41,219 nt of DNA from Clostridiales bacterium (GCA_024684435.1 JAIKWV010000004.1:1-41219), one strand, 5' to 3'; numbered from the stretch's first letter, positions 26,704 to 34,928 are shown. The notes: generated by a model from the sequence alone, not told the origin. Program-made: numbers and translations.

Positions 26704-26877
26704 ATGAAAAAGTATGTAAGCCCCGAGCTTAACGTAGAACTTTTCAACCTCGCAGACATGATCATGCTCTCAAATCCTGACTTCAACGGCGGCGTTGGCG
26801 GCGGTACAGAAGGCGGCGGACAGGGCGGCGGAGCAGGCGGATACAACGAGGACGAGCTCTTCGGCGGAAATCCGTGA
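26704..26877 (+). CDS. Candidate RiPP precursor peptide 2 (glycine-rich core)
   Basis: A 57-residue peptide starting at ATG 26704, with GGAAGGAGGT seven bases upstream. The leader-like start is MKKYVSPELNVELFNLADMI, followed by MLSNPDF. Residues 29-46 are mostly Gly with scattered Gly-Gly-Gly and Gln, Glu, Thr, and an acidic NEDEL plus GGNP end the chain. It has no Cys and one Ser in the region after the leader. The start matches peptide 1 in the MKxYxxP(E)(I/L)xxxxF(N/D) pattern, so the two probably share one leader-binding protein (the PqqD-like protein at 29659). It ends 79 bp before a strong terminator. Confidence 0.65.
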   Translation: MKKYVSPELNVELFNLADMIMLSNPDFNGGVGGGTEGGGQGGGAGGYNEDELFGGNP

Positions 26878-26955
26878 TCGGTCTTGTTTATACGACTTGA
26901 TAAAGCTCGGGCTGCTTAAAGTAGTTTAGAGTAGGTCAAAGAAGTATGCTTTTAG

Positions 26956-26996
26956 CGGGCAGGTGGCTTTGCTGCCTGTCCGTTATTTGCTATTTT
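26956..26996 (+). terminator. Intrinsic terminator between the peptide genes and the kinase gene
   Basis: CGGGCAGGTGGC (26956-26967) pairs with GCTGCCTGTCCG (26971-26982) around a TTT loop, 12 bp with three G-U pairs, followed by TTATTTGCTATTTT. It ends 18 bp before the next start, so the maturation genes probably depend on read-through. Confidence 0.8.
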
Positions 26997-27013
26997 AATT
27001 AAGGAGCTTTGTA

Positions 27014-27730
27014 ATGTCACTTTACAGAATAGCGAACCTTTTAGTGGACATCGAGTACAAATACAAAGACTTTTCCGGCAGATACGTTCAGTACGCTGCC
27101 GAAGAAGATGGGACCCCGGCGTTTAAGGTCTTGGCAACCGATAAGGAAATAGAAGAACTGCGCAGAAAAGCTCCCAATTTGGATATTGATTCCTGTGAAT
27201 ATCTTATTTTAGGTTCAAACTTTTATGAACATCTACTTGACCACGACGGTATGATGCTCCATTCCTCAGCCGTTGCGCTGGACGGCGAAGCATATGTTTT
27301 TTCCGCCTCGCCCGGTGTGGGCAAATCCACCCATACTCAGCTCTGGCAGGAATATTTCGGTAAAGAGCGCACGTTTATAGTAAACGACGACAAGCCGGCA
27401 ATAAGATTTGTCGACGGTAAAGCCTACGCATACGGCACCCCTTTCAGCGGCAAATTCGACATAAGCGAAAACGTAGGCGTACCCATTAAAGCTATAAGTT
27501 TTATATATCAGTCCCCGGACAATAAAATCGAGCCTATGCCTCAAAGCAAGGCGATAGCCTCAATACTGAACCAGACGATCCGTCCCGCGAATATAAACGG
27601 TATGGACAAGGTGCTCAACGCAATAGAAAAGATCGTTGCCACCGTCCCCGTTTACTCGCTGGGCTGTAATATAAGCCATGACGCGGTAAAACTGTCCTAT
27701 TCCGTCATGAGCGGCAAAAAGATTATATAA
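27014..27730 (+). CDS. HPr-kinase-like ATP-binding protein (putative peptide kinase)
   Basis: A 238-residue protein with the HprK/PEP-carboxykinase-like fold. Walker A is ASPGVGKST (about 98-106, Lys104), preceded by the HSSAVALDG strand. An HprK-like VNDDK (about 123-127) follows, then YGTPFSGK. It lacks the N-terminal domain of true HPr kinase/phosphorylase and the surrounding HPr genes. Homologues of this group occur in RiPP loci, for example the kinase that phosphorylates the C-terminal Ser of paeninodin-type lasso peptides. Here it would most likely phosphorylate a Ser/Thr of one of the two upstream peptides; that is inference. ATG 27014 has AAGGAG nine bases upstream. Confidence 0.72.
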   Translation: MSLYRIANLLVDIEYKYKDFSGRYVQYAAEEDGTPAFKVLATDKEIEELRRKAPNLDIDSCEYLILGSNFYEHLLDHDGMMLHSSAVALDGEAYVFSASPGVGKSTHTQLWQEYFGKERTFIVNDDKPAIRFVDGKAYAYGTPFSGKFDISENVGVPIKAISFIYQSPDNKIEPMPQSKAIASILNQTIRPANINGMDKVLNAIEKIVATVPVYSLGCNISHDAVKLSYSVMSGKKII

Positions 27731-27754
27731 TAATGTATATATAAAATATATTGT

Positions 27755-27935
27755 TCTGCAGTGCGGGTCGATTTCGACCGCTGTAGGGGTCGACGACCTC
27801 GGCGACCCTAAAAATTTACAATAAACCCCCATAGGTAACACCGCACCCGACAACGAAGGATGAGCGCAAGGCTTATTCCGCAGTGCAAAACACTGTACCC
27901 GACAACGTAGGGAACGGATACATCCGTTCCGAAAA
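27755..27935. repeat. Dispersed intergenic repeat fragment inside the operon
   Basis: The core GTAGGGGTCGACGACCTCGG at 27783 matches the start of the tandem repeat at 21304. Next to it are palindromes GGTCGA/TCGACC (27764-27777) and GGAACGGAT/ATCCGTTCC (27912-27931). The 231-bp gap between the kinase and ABC genes is largely built from these. I see no gene in it. Confidence 0.75.
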
Positions 27936-27961
27936 AAGTAATCATCAAAAGAGGAAACGAT

Positions 27962-29635
27962 TTGCAGAAACAGCAGAAAATGAAAACCGACAGACGAACA
28001 CTGAAATGGCTATACGGCGTCTCAAAAAAACAGATGCCCGCTATAGTCTTTTTGGCGTTTTCAAATACATTTACAGCCGCATTCAGCGTGTTTTCCGCCC
28101 TGCTTTTCCGCGAACTGATTGACAATGCCATAGGCGGCAGAAAAGAAAAGGCAATAATGTACATGGTGATAGTGGCGTCTCTTGCCGCCTTCAGCCTGAT
28201 ACTCAGTTTTTTTGTGGGTTATGTGTCGGAAAGCGCAAAGGCTAAGGTGGAGATCGCCATCAGGGTCCGTATAATGAACGTGTTCTTCTCCAAGGATTAC
28301 CTTCACGTTTCCGCCCAGCACACGGGCGAGATCCTCAACAAGATCACAAATGATACAGCTGTTATAAGCGATGGAATAGTCAACCTGGTACCAAACACTT
28401 TAGGGCTTATATCCGGGCTGACGTTTGCATTTTTTGCCCTATTGTATGTAAGAAAAGTATTTGCTATAATATTCTTGGCGGGCGGAATCCTGCTCTTCCT
28501 TGTGATGAGATTTTTCCGCAGACTTATAAAGGGTCTGCACAAGGTCTCTCAGGAAACGGAGGGCAAGTCCAGAGCTCTTATGCAGGAATCCCTGGAGAGC
28601 GATCTGGTCATCAGAGTGTTCGGCGCCCAGAAGCAGATAAATAAAAAGATCAAAGACGCGCATCAAAAGAACTACAGAGCGAGGATGAAGCTGGTGCTGG
28701 CAAAGCAGTTTTCCTCGCTGGGCTTCGGTACGGCTTTCAGATTCGGTTATTATTTCACCTTCTTCTGGTGCGTTTTCATGTTGATAGAAAGATCCATAAC
28801 CTACGGCACCCTTACCGCCATGCTGCAACTGGTCAACAGGATACAGTCGCCGGTCTCCGGACTTTCAAGTCTTGTGCCATGGTATTTCAGCATAGTCGCC
28901 TCAGCGGAGAGGATACTTGAGATAGAAGACATCCCGGATGAGGACGAGGACGCTGTTCCCGACGATTCCGTCAGCGTCGACAAATTCCGAGCTATCAGGC
29001 TGGAGAACGTTACCTTTGCCTACGCTGATGAAGCTGTCATAAAGGACGCGGATCTGACTGTCAACAGGGGCGATACCGTAGCGGTGACCGGCATCTCAGG
29101 TATCGGCAAGAGTACCATAATGAAGCTTATGCTCAGCGTCTTAAAGGCTGAAAAGGGCAGGGTGGAGCTGGTGCTTGAGGACAAGACCGTGCCGGTGAGC
29201 AAGTACACCCGCCACCTGTTCTCTTATGTGCCTCAGGGAAATATGCTCATGTCAGGCACCATACTTGAAAACATAACGTTCTTTAAAAAAGCGGACGAGG
29301 AAAGCATAGACAGGGCGCTGAAAACAGCCTGCGCCTATGATTTTATAAATGAACTCCCGGAGGGGATAAACACGGTCATAGGCGAGAGGGGCTACGGTCT
29401 TTCGGAGGGTCAGATACAGCGTATAGCCATAGCCAGAGCCATGCTCAACGACGCGCCCGTCCTGCTGCTGGACGAGGCAACATCCGCTCTTGACGAGCAG
29501 ACGGAAAAACAGCTTTTGCTGAATCTTCAGGCTCAGCAGGACAAGACCTGCATTATAATCACCCATAAAAAGGCTGCCCTTGAGGTCTGCAACAGGGAAG
29601 TCAGAATTGAAAATAAAACCATCATCAGCAACTAA
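27962..29635 (+). CDS. ABC transporter, fused membrane and ATPase domains, no peptidase domain
   Basis: A 557-residue exporter half-transporter. Six transmembrane helices fill roughly residues 20-320. The ATPase domain has Walker A GISGIGKST (Lys383), signature LSEGQ in place of LSGGQ, Walker B VLLLDEATSALDE and the H-loop ITHKK. The start is TTG 27962 with an AGAGGA site about six bases upstream; ATG 27980 is possible. There is no N-terminal C39 protease domain as in bacteriocin exporters, so leader removal would need a separate peptidase such as the S26-like protein downstream. Export of the matured peptides is inferred from context. Confidence 0.85.
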   Translation: MQKQQKMKTDRRTLKWLYGVSKKQMPAIVFLAFSNTFTAAFSVFSALLFRELIDNAIGGRKEKAIMYMVIVASLAAFSLILSFFVGYVSESAKAKVEIAIRVRIMNVFFSKDYLHVSAQHTGEILNKITNDTAVISDGIVNLVPNTLGLISGLTFAFFALLYVRKVFAIIFLAGGILLFLVMRFFRRLIKGLHKVSQETEGKSRALMQESLESDLVIRVFGAQKQINKKIKDAHQKNYRARMKLVLAKQFSSLGFGTAFRFGYYFTFFWCVFMLIERSITYGTLTAMLQLVNRIQSPVSGLSSLVPWYFSIVASAERILEIEDIPDEDEDAVPDDSVSVDKFRAIRLENVTFAYADEAVIKDADLTVNRGDTVAVTGISGIGKSTIMKLMLSVLKAEKGRVELVLEDKTVPVSKYTRHLFSYVPQGNMLMSGTILENITFFKKADEESIDRALKTACAYDFINELPEGINTVIGERGYGLSEGQIQRIAIARAMLNDAPVLLLDEATSALDEQTEKQLLLNLQAQQDKTCIIITHKKAALEVCNREVRIENKTIISN

Positions 29636-29658
29636 CTTCAGGAAGTGAGGACAAAGCT

Positions 29659-29922
29659 ATGAAAATAAGAGATGATTTCAAACTCCGCAAGGTTTGCGAC
29701 AGCACCGTCGTTGTGGCAGTAGGCAAGGCGAGCCTTGACCTTAACGGCATGATCTCCCTGAACGAAACAGGGGAACTGCTCTGGAAGCTACTTGAAAAGG
29801 GCGCGGAGGAGAATGACCTCGTTTCTGCCCTGATAAAGGAATATAACGTGGATGAAGAGACCGCACGTCAGGACGTGAAGGCCTTCGTTGAAAGTCTGGA
29901 AGGGAAGAAGATCCTTGAGTAA
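29659..29922 (+). CDS. PqqD-family protein (RiPP recognition element)
   Basis: An 87-residue PqqD-like winged-helix protein. The family features are present: a basic start (KIRDDFKLRKVCDSTVVV), a central GMISLNETGELLWKLLEKG helix with the N-E-T-G-x-x-L-W pattern, and LIKEYNVDEETARQDVKAFVESL at the end. PqqD and its relatives (RiPP recognition elements) bind the leader peptide and present it to modifying enzymes. Its place between the exporter and the peptidase-like gene supports a peptide-maturation role. The S26-like gene overlaps its 3' end by 8 bp. Confidence 0.82.
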   Translation: MKIRDDFKLRKVCDSTVVVAVGKASLDLNGMISLNETGELLWKLLEKGAEENDLVSALIKEYNVDEETARQDVKAFVESLEGKKILE

Positions 29923-30376
29923 GAGCATCACCCTTGACCAGGCGTACGGTCTTATACTTGAGACCCTTGAAAACGACGGCAGGGTCTCCTTTGTCTCAAC
30001 GGGCAACAGTATGTATCCGACCATACGCGACCGCAAGGACACTATCTACCTTGCCAAGCCTGACCGTCCCCTGAGAAAATTCGATATTATTTTTTACCGA
30101 AGGGACGACGGCAAGTTTGTTCTTCACCGTATTGTGGGTAAAAATAAGGACGGATACATCCTTTGCGGGGACAATCAGATCGTCAAGGAATACGGCATAA
30201 GACCGGATCAGGTCATAGCACTGCTCAAGGAGTTTGAGAAGGACGGTAAACGCATAAACTGCGACAGCTTCTCCTTCAGGCTCAAAAGCCGTTTCATGCC
30301 GGAATATAAATCCTTGAAATATGTTTATTCCAAAATTTTGGAAAAGAAAAATAACAGAAAAGGGAATAATTTATGA
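29915..30376 (+). CDS. S24/S26-type peptidase-like protein (candidate leader peptidase)
   Basis: A 153-residue protein with a signal-peptidase/LexA-like fold. The Ser motif is STGNSMYPTI (Ser32), then KFDIIFYRRDDG, then VLHRIVGKN with His71 in the place of the usual Lys, as in the Ser/His S26B type (SipW/archaeal/ER). CGDNQ follows at the position of box E. There is no N-terminal transmembrane helix, so it may act in the cytoplasm or on a membrane-bound complex rather than as a classical signal peptidase. I use TTG 29915 as the start because it overlaps pqqD with GGGAAG upstream; this is uncertain, and 29888 is possible. It overlaps the DUF3798 gene by 4 bp (ATGA). Confidence 0.75.
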   Translation: MSKSITLDQAYGLILETLENDGRVSFVSTGNSMYPTIRDRKDTIYLAKPDRPLRKFDIIFYRRDDGKFVLHRIVGKNKDGYILCGDNQIVKEYGIRPDQVIALLKEFEKDGKRINCDSFSFRLKSRFMPEYKSLKYVYSKILEKKNNRKGNNL

Positions 30377-31485
30377 TTAAGAAAATTCTTTCATTCGTAT
30401 TGATAATAGCTGTGATCTTTGCTCTGAGCGCCTGCGGAAAAAACAATGCAGAAGGAAAAAAGCTGGGTTATAATGTTGGAATAATCTACGGTCCCAAGGA
30501 CCTTTTCCCCGAAACAGCGGCGGCAGTTGAGGTCATTAAAGCAGAATACGGGGATGAGATAACCGCCGCGGGCTTCCCGACGGATTATCAAAAAGACAGC
30601 GGCAGGGCGATAGAAAGCGTTGCTAAGGCGCTTGTGCTTGAGGCAAAGGTGCAGGCTGTAGTGTTCGCAAAGTCTGTTGCGGGCACCGCGCAGGCAGTGG
30701 AAACGATCAAATCCATTGCCCCCGATATCCCGGTCATCTGCTGTGATACGGATGAAGCTATAAAAGACCTTGCGAAGGCGGACGCTGTGATCAACCCCGA
30801 CATGACCGCCATGGGCGGACTTGCTGTGGATCAGGCAAAGAAAGCAGGCGCCTCCAAGTTCTGTTATTACAGCTTCCAGCGCAATAACGGTTATGAGAAC
30901 AATACAGCTCTCAGAGCGGCTGTTGAGGCGGGCTGTAAAGATAAGGGCATTGAGTTCATATATGTAAATTCTGTTGATCCTCTGGATGAAAACGGTCCTG
31001 TCAACGCGGGTAAATTCATTATAGAGGACACGGCAAGAAAAGCGCAGGATAAGAAGGAAGGTCAGGTCTACGCCACCCTGTCCACCGATCCCGCGGTGTA
31101 CGGCTCTATAGTAAAGAGCGCGTTAATGTATAAAAACGCTCTTGTTCCTCAGGGTCACGGCGCGTCTTTCAGCGGTCTTATCGAAGGACTTGAGATAGAC
31201 ATGACCGGCAACGAGGGCAAAAACGACTATGTTATTGAAAGATCCAAAGCTTTGCTTGCGGACATTTCCGGCAAGGCGTCTGTGCCAGCTGTTTCTCTCC
31301 CCGAATTTATTTTGAAAACAGCGGTCGGCTGCGCGGCAAAGGCTGTTTCGGATAAGAATACTGCGCTTGACGAAGATACTGTTTCAAAAGAGGCTCAGAA
31401 ATTCGCCGCGGCGGATAAATTCTCCCTGAACAAGGGGGAGGCGGCAAACCTCTTTACGGTTTCAACATCTGTTATTGAGTTCTGA
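30373..31485 (+). CDS. DUF3798 family lipoprotein (substrate-binding-like)
   Basis: A 370-residue lipoprotein with lipobox ALSAC (Cys21). The body has the periplasmic-binding type I look (KLGYNVGIIYGP start, SIAPDIPVICCDTDEAIKDLA, CYYSFQRNNGYENNTALRAAVEAGC). It belongs to the DUF3798 group, whose ligand is unknown. It begins by ATGA overlap with the S26-like gene, so it is translationally coupled. It could bind a small solute or the exported peptide, or act in immunity or sensing; none is shown. Confidence 0.8.
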   Translation: MIKKILSFVLIIAVIFALSACGKNNAEGKKLGYNVGIIYGPKDLFPETAAAVEVIKAEYGDEITAAGFPTDYQKDSGRAIESVAKALVLEAKVQAVVFAKSVAGTAQAVETIKSIAPDIPVICCDTDEAIKDLAKADAVINPDMTAMGGLAVDQAKKAGASKFCYYSFQRNNGYENNTALRAAVEAGCKDKGIEFIYVNSVDPLDENGPVNAGKFIIEDTARKAQDKKEGQVYATLSTDPAVYGSIVKSALMYKNALVPQGHGASFSGLIEGLEIDMTGNEGKNDYVIERSKALLADISGKASVPAVSLPEFILKTAVGCAAKAVSDKNTALDEDTVSKEAQKFAAADKFSLNKGEAANLFTVSTSVIEF

Positions 31486-31507
31486 TTTTGGTTGAGGAGT
31501 TGAGAAA

Positions 31508-32980
31508 ATGAGTGGAAACAGGCGGGTATTGAGCAACTCTGCTCTTTATTCCTTGAACTCATTTTTACTCAAGGGTATAAACCTTGTGCTCCTGAGGGTC
31601 TATACCACCTACCTTTCCACCTCAGATTACGGTGTGGCCGATATCGTCAATTCCTTTTCGGATGTGGCGATGTACGTTGTGGCGTTTTCCCTGTATGCCG
31701 CTGTCCGCAGATATTACGTCGAATACAGGTATGACAGGGAGCGGCTAAAGCGTTTTTACGGCACGATAATCTGCTTTGTGCTGGCGACAAGTATTGCGTT
31801 CCTGATAACGGCGATCCTGATGCGCGGTGTGTTCGTGAGCACCTTCTTCAACGGGCTTGACTTTTTCCCCACCGTGCTGATAGCTTTGATAAGCTTCGTG
31901 TTCCATTGCCAGTGCACCATATACGAGTCGCTTTTGCAGGGAATGCAGAACGGCAAAAAGTTCACCGTCACAAGCATGATATATTTTGCGGGCAGTGTGT
32001 TCTTCAATATGCTGTTCGTGGTCTTCCTGAAGCTTGGAGCCAACGGCATGCTCCTTGCAGGAATGACGGTGAATATATGCTTCTTCGTTTTCATACTCAT
32101 CGACCTTAAGAAAAATGACCTTATCACCTTCTGCATAGACGGGGAATTTCTGAAAACGGCGCTTAAGTATTCCGCCCCCATGATCCCCCACGACGTTTCC
32201 GGGCAGATAGCGATTTTTATCTCAAAGGTCATCCTCAAGAAAAACTCGGCGATCTCCGCCGTGGGCGTGTACGGCGTCGCCTCCAAGTTCGGTTTTTTTA
32301 CCAACTCAATTCAGGCGGTGATCAACCTGGCGTACGCGCCGTGGTTCTTTGAGAAAATGAAGGAGGGCACCGAGCAGGCGAAGCGGGAGATCAACAAAAT
32401 GGTGAAAACGCTTCTCTGGGTCTACGGAGTTTTCATTTTGGGCGTGGGACTTTTCTCGCAAGAGGCGATGTATATTTTTACATCCTCCGAGTACCGCATC
32501 GGCTGGATAGCAATTCCTCTGCTGGCGGTCTCATATTCAATAAAGACCATATATTATTTTTACTGGGATATACTCACCTACCACGAAAAGGCGACGAAAT
32601 TCATATTCATGGCAACTGTCACCGGGAATCTGGTAAATATCCTTGCTTCGGCGACTCTTATCCCAAAGTACGGCCTGTACGGTCCGGGTCTGGCGCAGAT
32701 CATTTCAAACACGATCATTGCCGCCATAACGGTATTCATCTGCCGCTTCTTTGAAGGCGCGGGTTACAGCCTTAAGAGAATGATAGGCATGATAGCCCTC
32801 AACGTGGTCTTCATGGGCGCGGGACTGTTCTTCAGCTACACGAAATTCACCGAAGCGTTCAGCCTGGGCAACTTCTTTTATAAAATGGCGCTGTTTGCCG
32901 TTTATCTGGGCATTGCCGCATTTTCCATGAAAAAGGATATACTGGTCTTCATTCAGATGATAAAGAAAAAATTTACTTGA
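31508..32980 (+). CDS. Oligosaccharide flippase family (Wzx/MATE-like) membrane protein
   Basis: A 490-residue integral membrane protein with about 12-14 transmembrane helices. The start VLSNSALYSLNSFLLKGINLVLLRVYTTYLS is the flippase signature (polysaccharide exporter of the MOP superfamily). It would flip lipid-linked oligosaccharides across the membrane. It begins 23 bp after the lipoprotein in the same direction, with a GTTGAGGAG site. There are no glycosyltransferase genes nearby, so its sugar substrate is unknown and an unusual role (lipid or peptide conjugate) cannot be excluded. Confidence 0.85.
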   Translation: MSGNRRVLSNSALYSLNSFLLKGINLVLLRVYTTYLSTSDYGVADIVNSFSDVAMYVVAFSLYAAVRRYYVEYRYDRERLKRFYGTIICFVLATSIAFLITAILMRGVFVSTFFNGLDFFPTVLIALISFVFHCQCTIYESLLQGMQNGKKFTVTSMIYFAGSVFFNMLFVVFLKLGANGMLLAGMTVNICFFVFILIDLKKNDLITFCIDGEFLKTALKYSAPMIPHDVSGQIAIFISKVILKKNSAISAVGVYGVASKFGFFTNSIQAVINLAYAPWFFEKMKEGTEQAKREINKMVKTLLWVYGVFILGVGLFSQEAMYIFTSSEYRIGWIAIPLLAVSYSIKTIYYFYWDILTYHEKATKFIFMATVTGNLVNILASATLIPKYGLYGPGLAQIISNTIIAAITVFICRFFEGAGYSLKRMIGMIALNVVFMGAGLFFSYTKFTEAFSLGNFFYKMALFAVYLGIAAFSMKKDILVFIQMIKKKFT

Positions 32981-33014
32981 TCAGAAAAACCAAATTTTCA
33001 GGAGGTAAATCAAA

Positions 33015-34871
33015 ATGAAAAGAAAATTGATGTCACTTATCGCTCTTGTGCTGGCGTCAGCTTTTATCTTCAGCTGCGTGATAGTTTCAGCTCAGGGTGA
33101 GACAGTCGGCGTAAACGCAGCGGATGACCCGGCGGCGCAGACTTTGCTTTCTGAAATGAAGGCAAACAAGAGCGCGAACGGGTGCTGTGACTATGATCCG
33201 GTCATAATACTGCCCGGCATAAACCATTCAGAGGCATACTGGGCAGACGAAAACGGCAATCCCAAGACCAACTCAAAGGGTGAGGTCATCTCCGGCACCA
33301 CGGTTATAATCGACAAGGAGACGCTTATTCCCTTCGCGATCAAAAAGATAGCTGTTCCTCTTATCAAAACAATAATCACACAGCGTGACTGCGGTCTGTC
33401 TCAGGCTTTCAGGGAAATTTCCGCCGAGGCCTTCAAGATACAGTCCGCAGACAAAGAGGGCAACACCTACGAGAACATTCAGCTTTATCATTACGGCTCC
33501 CTCGCTTCAGTGGATCAGGAGACCTATGACTGGATGCTCCGCATGGTATCCATGCAGGGACTTATCGACGTTGTGGGTAAGGATCATGTGTACTTCTTTA
33601 CCTTCAATCTTGCCGGCGATCCCATGGAGTCCGTTGACGAGCTTGACGAGTACGTTCAGATGGTCAAAAGAGAGACCGGACACGATAAGGTAAACTTCCT
33701 TGCCGTCAGTCTGGGCGGCACCATTTTCACCGCATACGCGGAAAAATACGCCTACAAGAATGACGTTGCCTGTGTCGTAAACGCGGTAGCCTGCCTCAAC
33801 GGCACAAATATCATGGCTGATTTCTTCAAGAGAGAATGGAACCTGAGCGACGAGTTCATATATTCCGAATACTTCCCCATGATAATGGAGGAGAGCAACG
33901 ACAGCCCTATGTTGGGTTATGTCGCCAATATCGCCATCAGGATACTGCCCAAGCAGGTGCTCATGGACTGCCTGACCGGTTTCTATGACAGTCTGTATTA
34001 CAATATGCTTACAAGGATACCTCAGTTCTGGGCTATGCTACCCAAGGAGGAATATCCCGCCCTTGCGGACAAACTCCTTGCCGGGGATGATTACGCTGTC
34101 CTCCGCGCGAAAACAGACGCTTTCCAGACAGCCCGCATGAACCTGAGCAAAAATATGCTCAGGATGCAGGAGAACGGCACAAGGATACACAACATCTGCG
34201 GATATAATCTCTATGTGGGCGACGTGCAGTACTCATTCTTCAAAATCATCAATACTGCCCAGTCCTCCAACGGAGACGCAATAATCCCCATCGAATCCAC
34301 ATCGGTGGGCGCCACCGCGGCTTTGCCCAACTGCAAGCTTGAGAACGCGGATACTTCCTCAAAGTACGTTTCTCCCGATGGTTCGATCGACGCATCCACC
34401 TGCACTTTGCCGGATTCCACATGGTTCTTCAAGGATATGCACCATGAAAACGCGAATAACAACGCCGCAACGATGAACCTTGTAAGGGATCTTCTTACGG
34501 ATAAGAATTTCACGGATATCAACTACGCTCCGGAAAAATATCCTCAGTTCAATTTTGGCACCAACAACAAGCCACTCCGCCGCTGGTTACTGCCCGATGC
34601 GAAAGCGGTCGATCAGAGCAAGCTGAGCCAGGAGGACAGAGACGAGCTCAACGCCGCCATCAAACAGGCCGAGGACGTTATGGATGCGACGATCGGCAAT
34701 CAGGCAGACGTTGATGCGGCAACGGAGAGACTGGAAAATATCCTTATAAAAATCAATGTCAGGGAGCCCAAAAAGAAAGATCCCTATATGCCTGTTCTTG
34801 AAAAGCTTACCAAGTTGGCAAGCGACACGGTTTACAGAACAGTGGGACCGAAGGGATATTCAGACAGATAA
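33015..34871 (+). CDS. Secreted alpha/beta hydrolase-like protein
   Basis: A 618-residue exported protein with a signal peptide (residues 1-27, cleaved after VSA). The fold is that of an alpha/beta hydrolase: DPVIILPGINHSE opens it, the nucleophile elbow LAVSLGG (Ser232) is in the usual place, and DAIIPIESTS and KDMHHENA are candidate Asp and His regions. The C-terminal 100 residues (about 520-600) form a helical FIVAR-like repeat. Substrate unknown; esterase or lipase of surface material is likely. GGAGG precedes ATG 33015. It ends the run; the terminator is at 34894. Confidence 0.78.
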   Translation: MKRKLMSLIALVLASAFIFSCVIVSAQGETVGVNAADDPAAQTLLSEMKANKSANGCCDYDPVIILPGINHSEAYWADENGNPKTNSKGEVISGTTVIIDKETLIPFAIKKIAVPLIKTIITQRDCGLSQAFREISAEAFKIQSADKEGNTYENIQLYHYGSLASVDQETYDWMLRMVSMQGLIDVVGKDHVYFFTFNLAGDPMESVDELDEYVQMVKRETGHDKVNFLAVSLGGTIFTAYAEKYAYKNDVACVVNAVACLNGTNIMADFFKREWNLSDEFIYSEYFPMIMEESNDSPMLGYVANIAIRILPKQVLMDCLTGFYDSLYYNMLTRIPQFWAMLPKEEYPALADKLLAGDDYAVLRAKTDAFQTARMNLSKNMLRMQENGTRIHNICGYNLYVGDVQYSFFKIINTAQSSNGDAIIPIESTSVGATAALPNCKLENADTSSKYVSPDGSIDASTCTLPDSTWFFKDMHHENANNNAATMNLVRDLLTDKNFTDINYAPEKYPQFNFGTNNKPLRRWLLPDAKAVDQSKLSQEDRDELNAAIKQAEDVMDATIGNQADVDAATERLENILIKINVREPKKKDPYMPVLEKLTKLASDTVYRTVGPKGYSDR

Positions 34872-34893
34872 TATACTAAAGAAAAATATATTA

Positions 34894-34928
34894 TGCGGCG
34901 CCGTATGATATTATGGCGCCGCAGTTTT
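34894..34928 (+). terminator. Terminator of the peptide/transport operon
   Basis: TGCGGCGCC (34894-34902) pairs perfectly with GGCGCCGCA (34915-34923), followed by GTTTTT. It lies 23 bp after the hydrolase stop. Confidence 0.85.

Noticed and set aside
26502-34871. Lasso peptide or lanthipeptide cluster
   Set aside because: The kinase, PqqD and ABC genes fit partly, but no asparagine-synthetase-like cyclase, transglutaminase-like protease, LanB/LanC/LanM or Cys-containing core is present.
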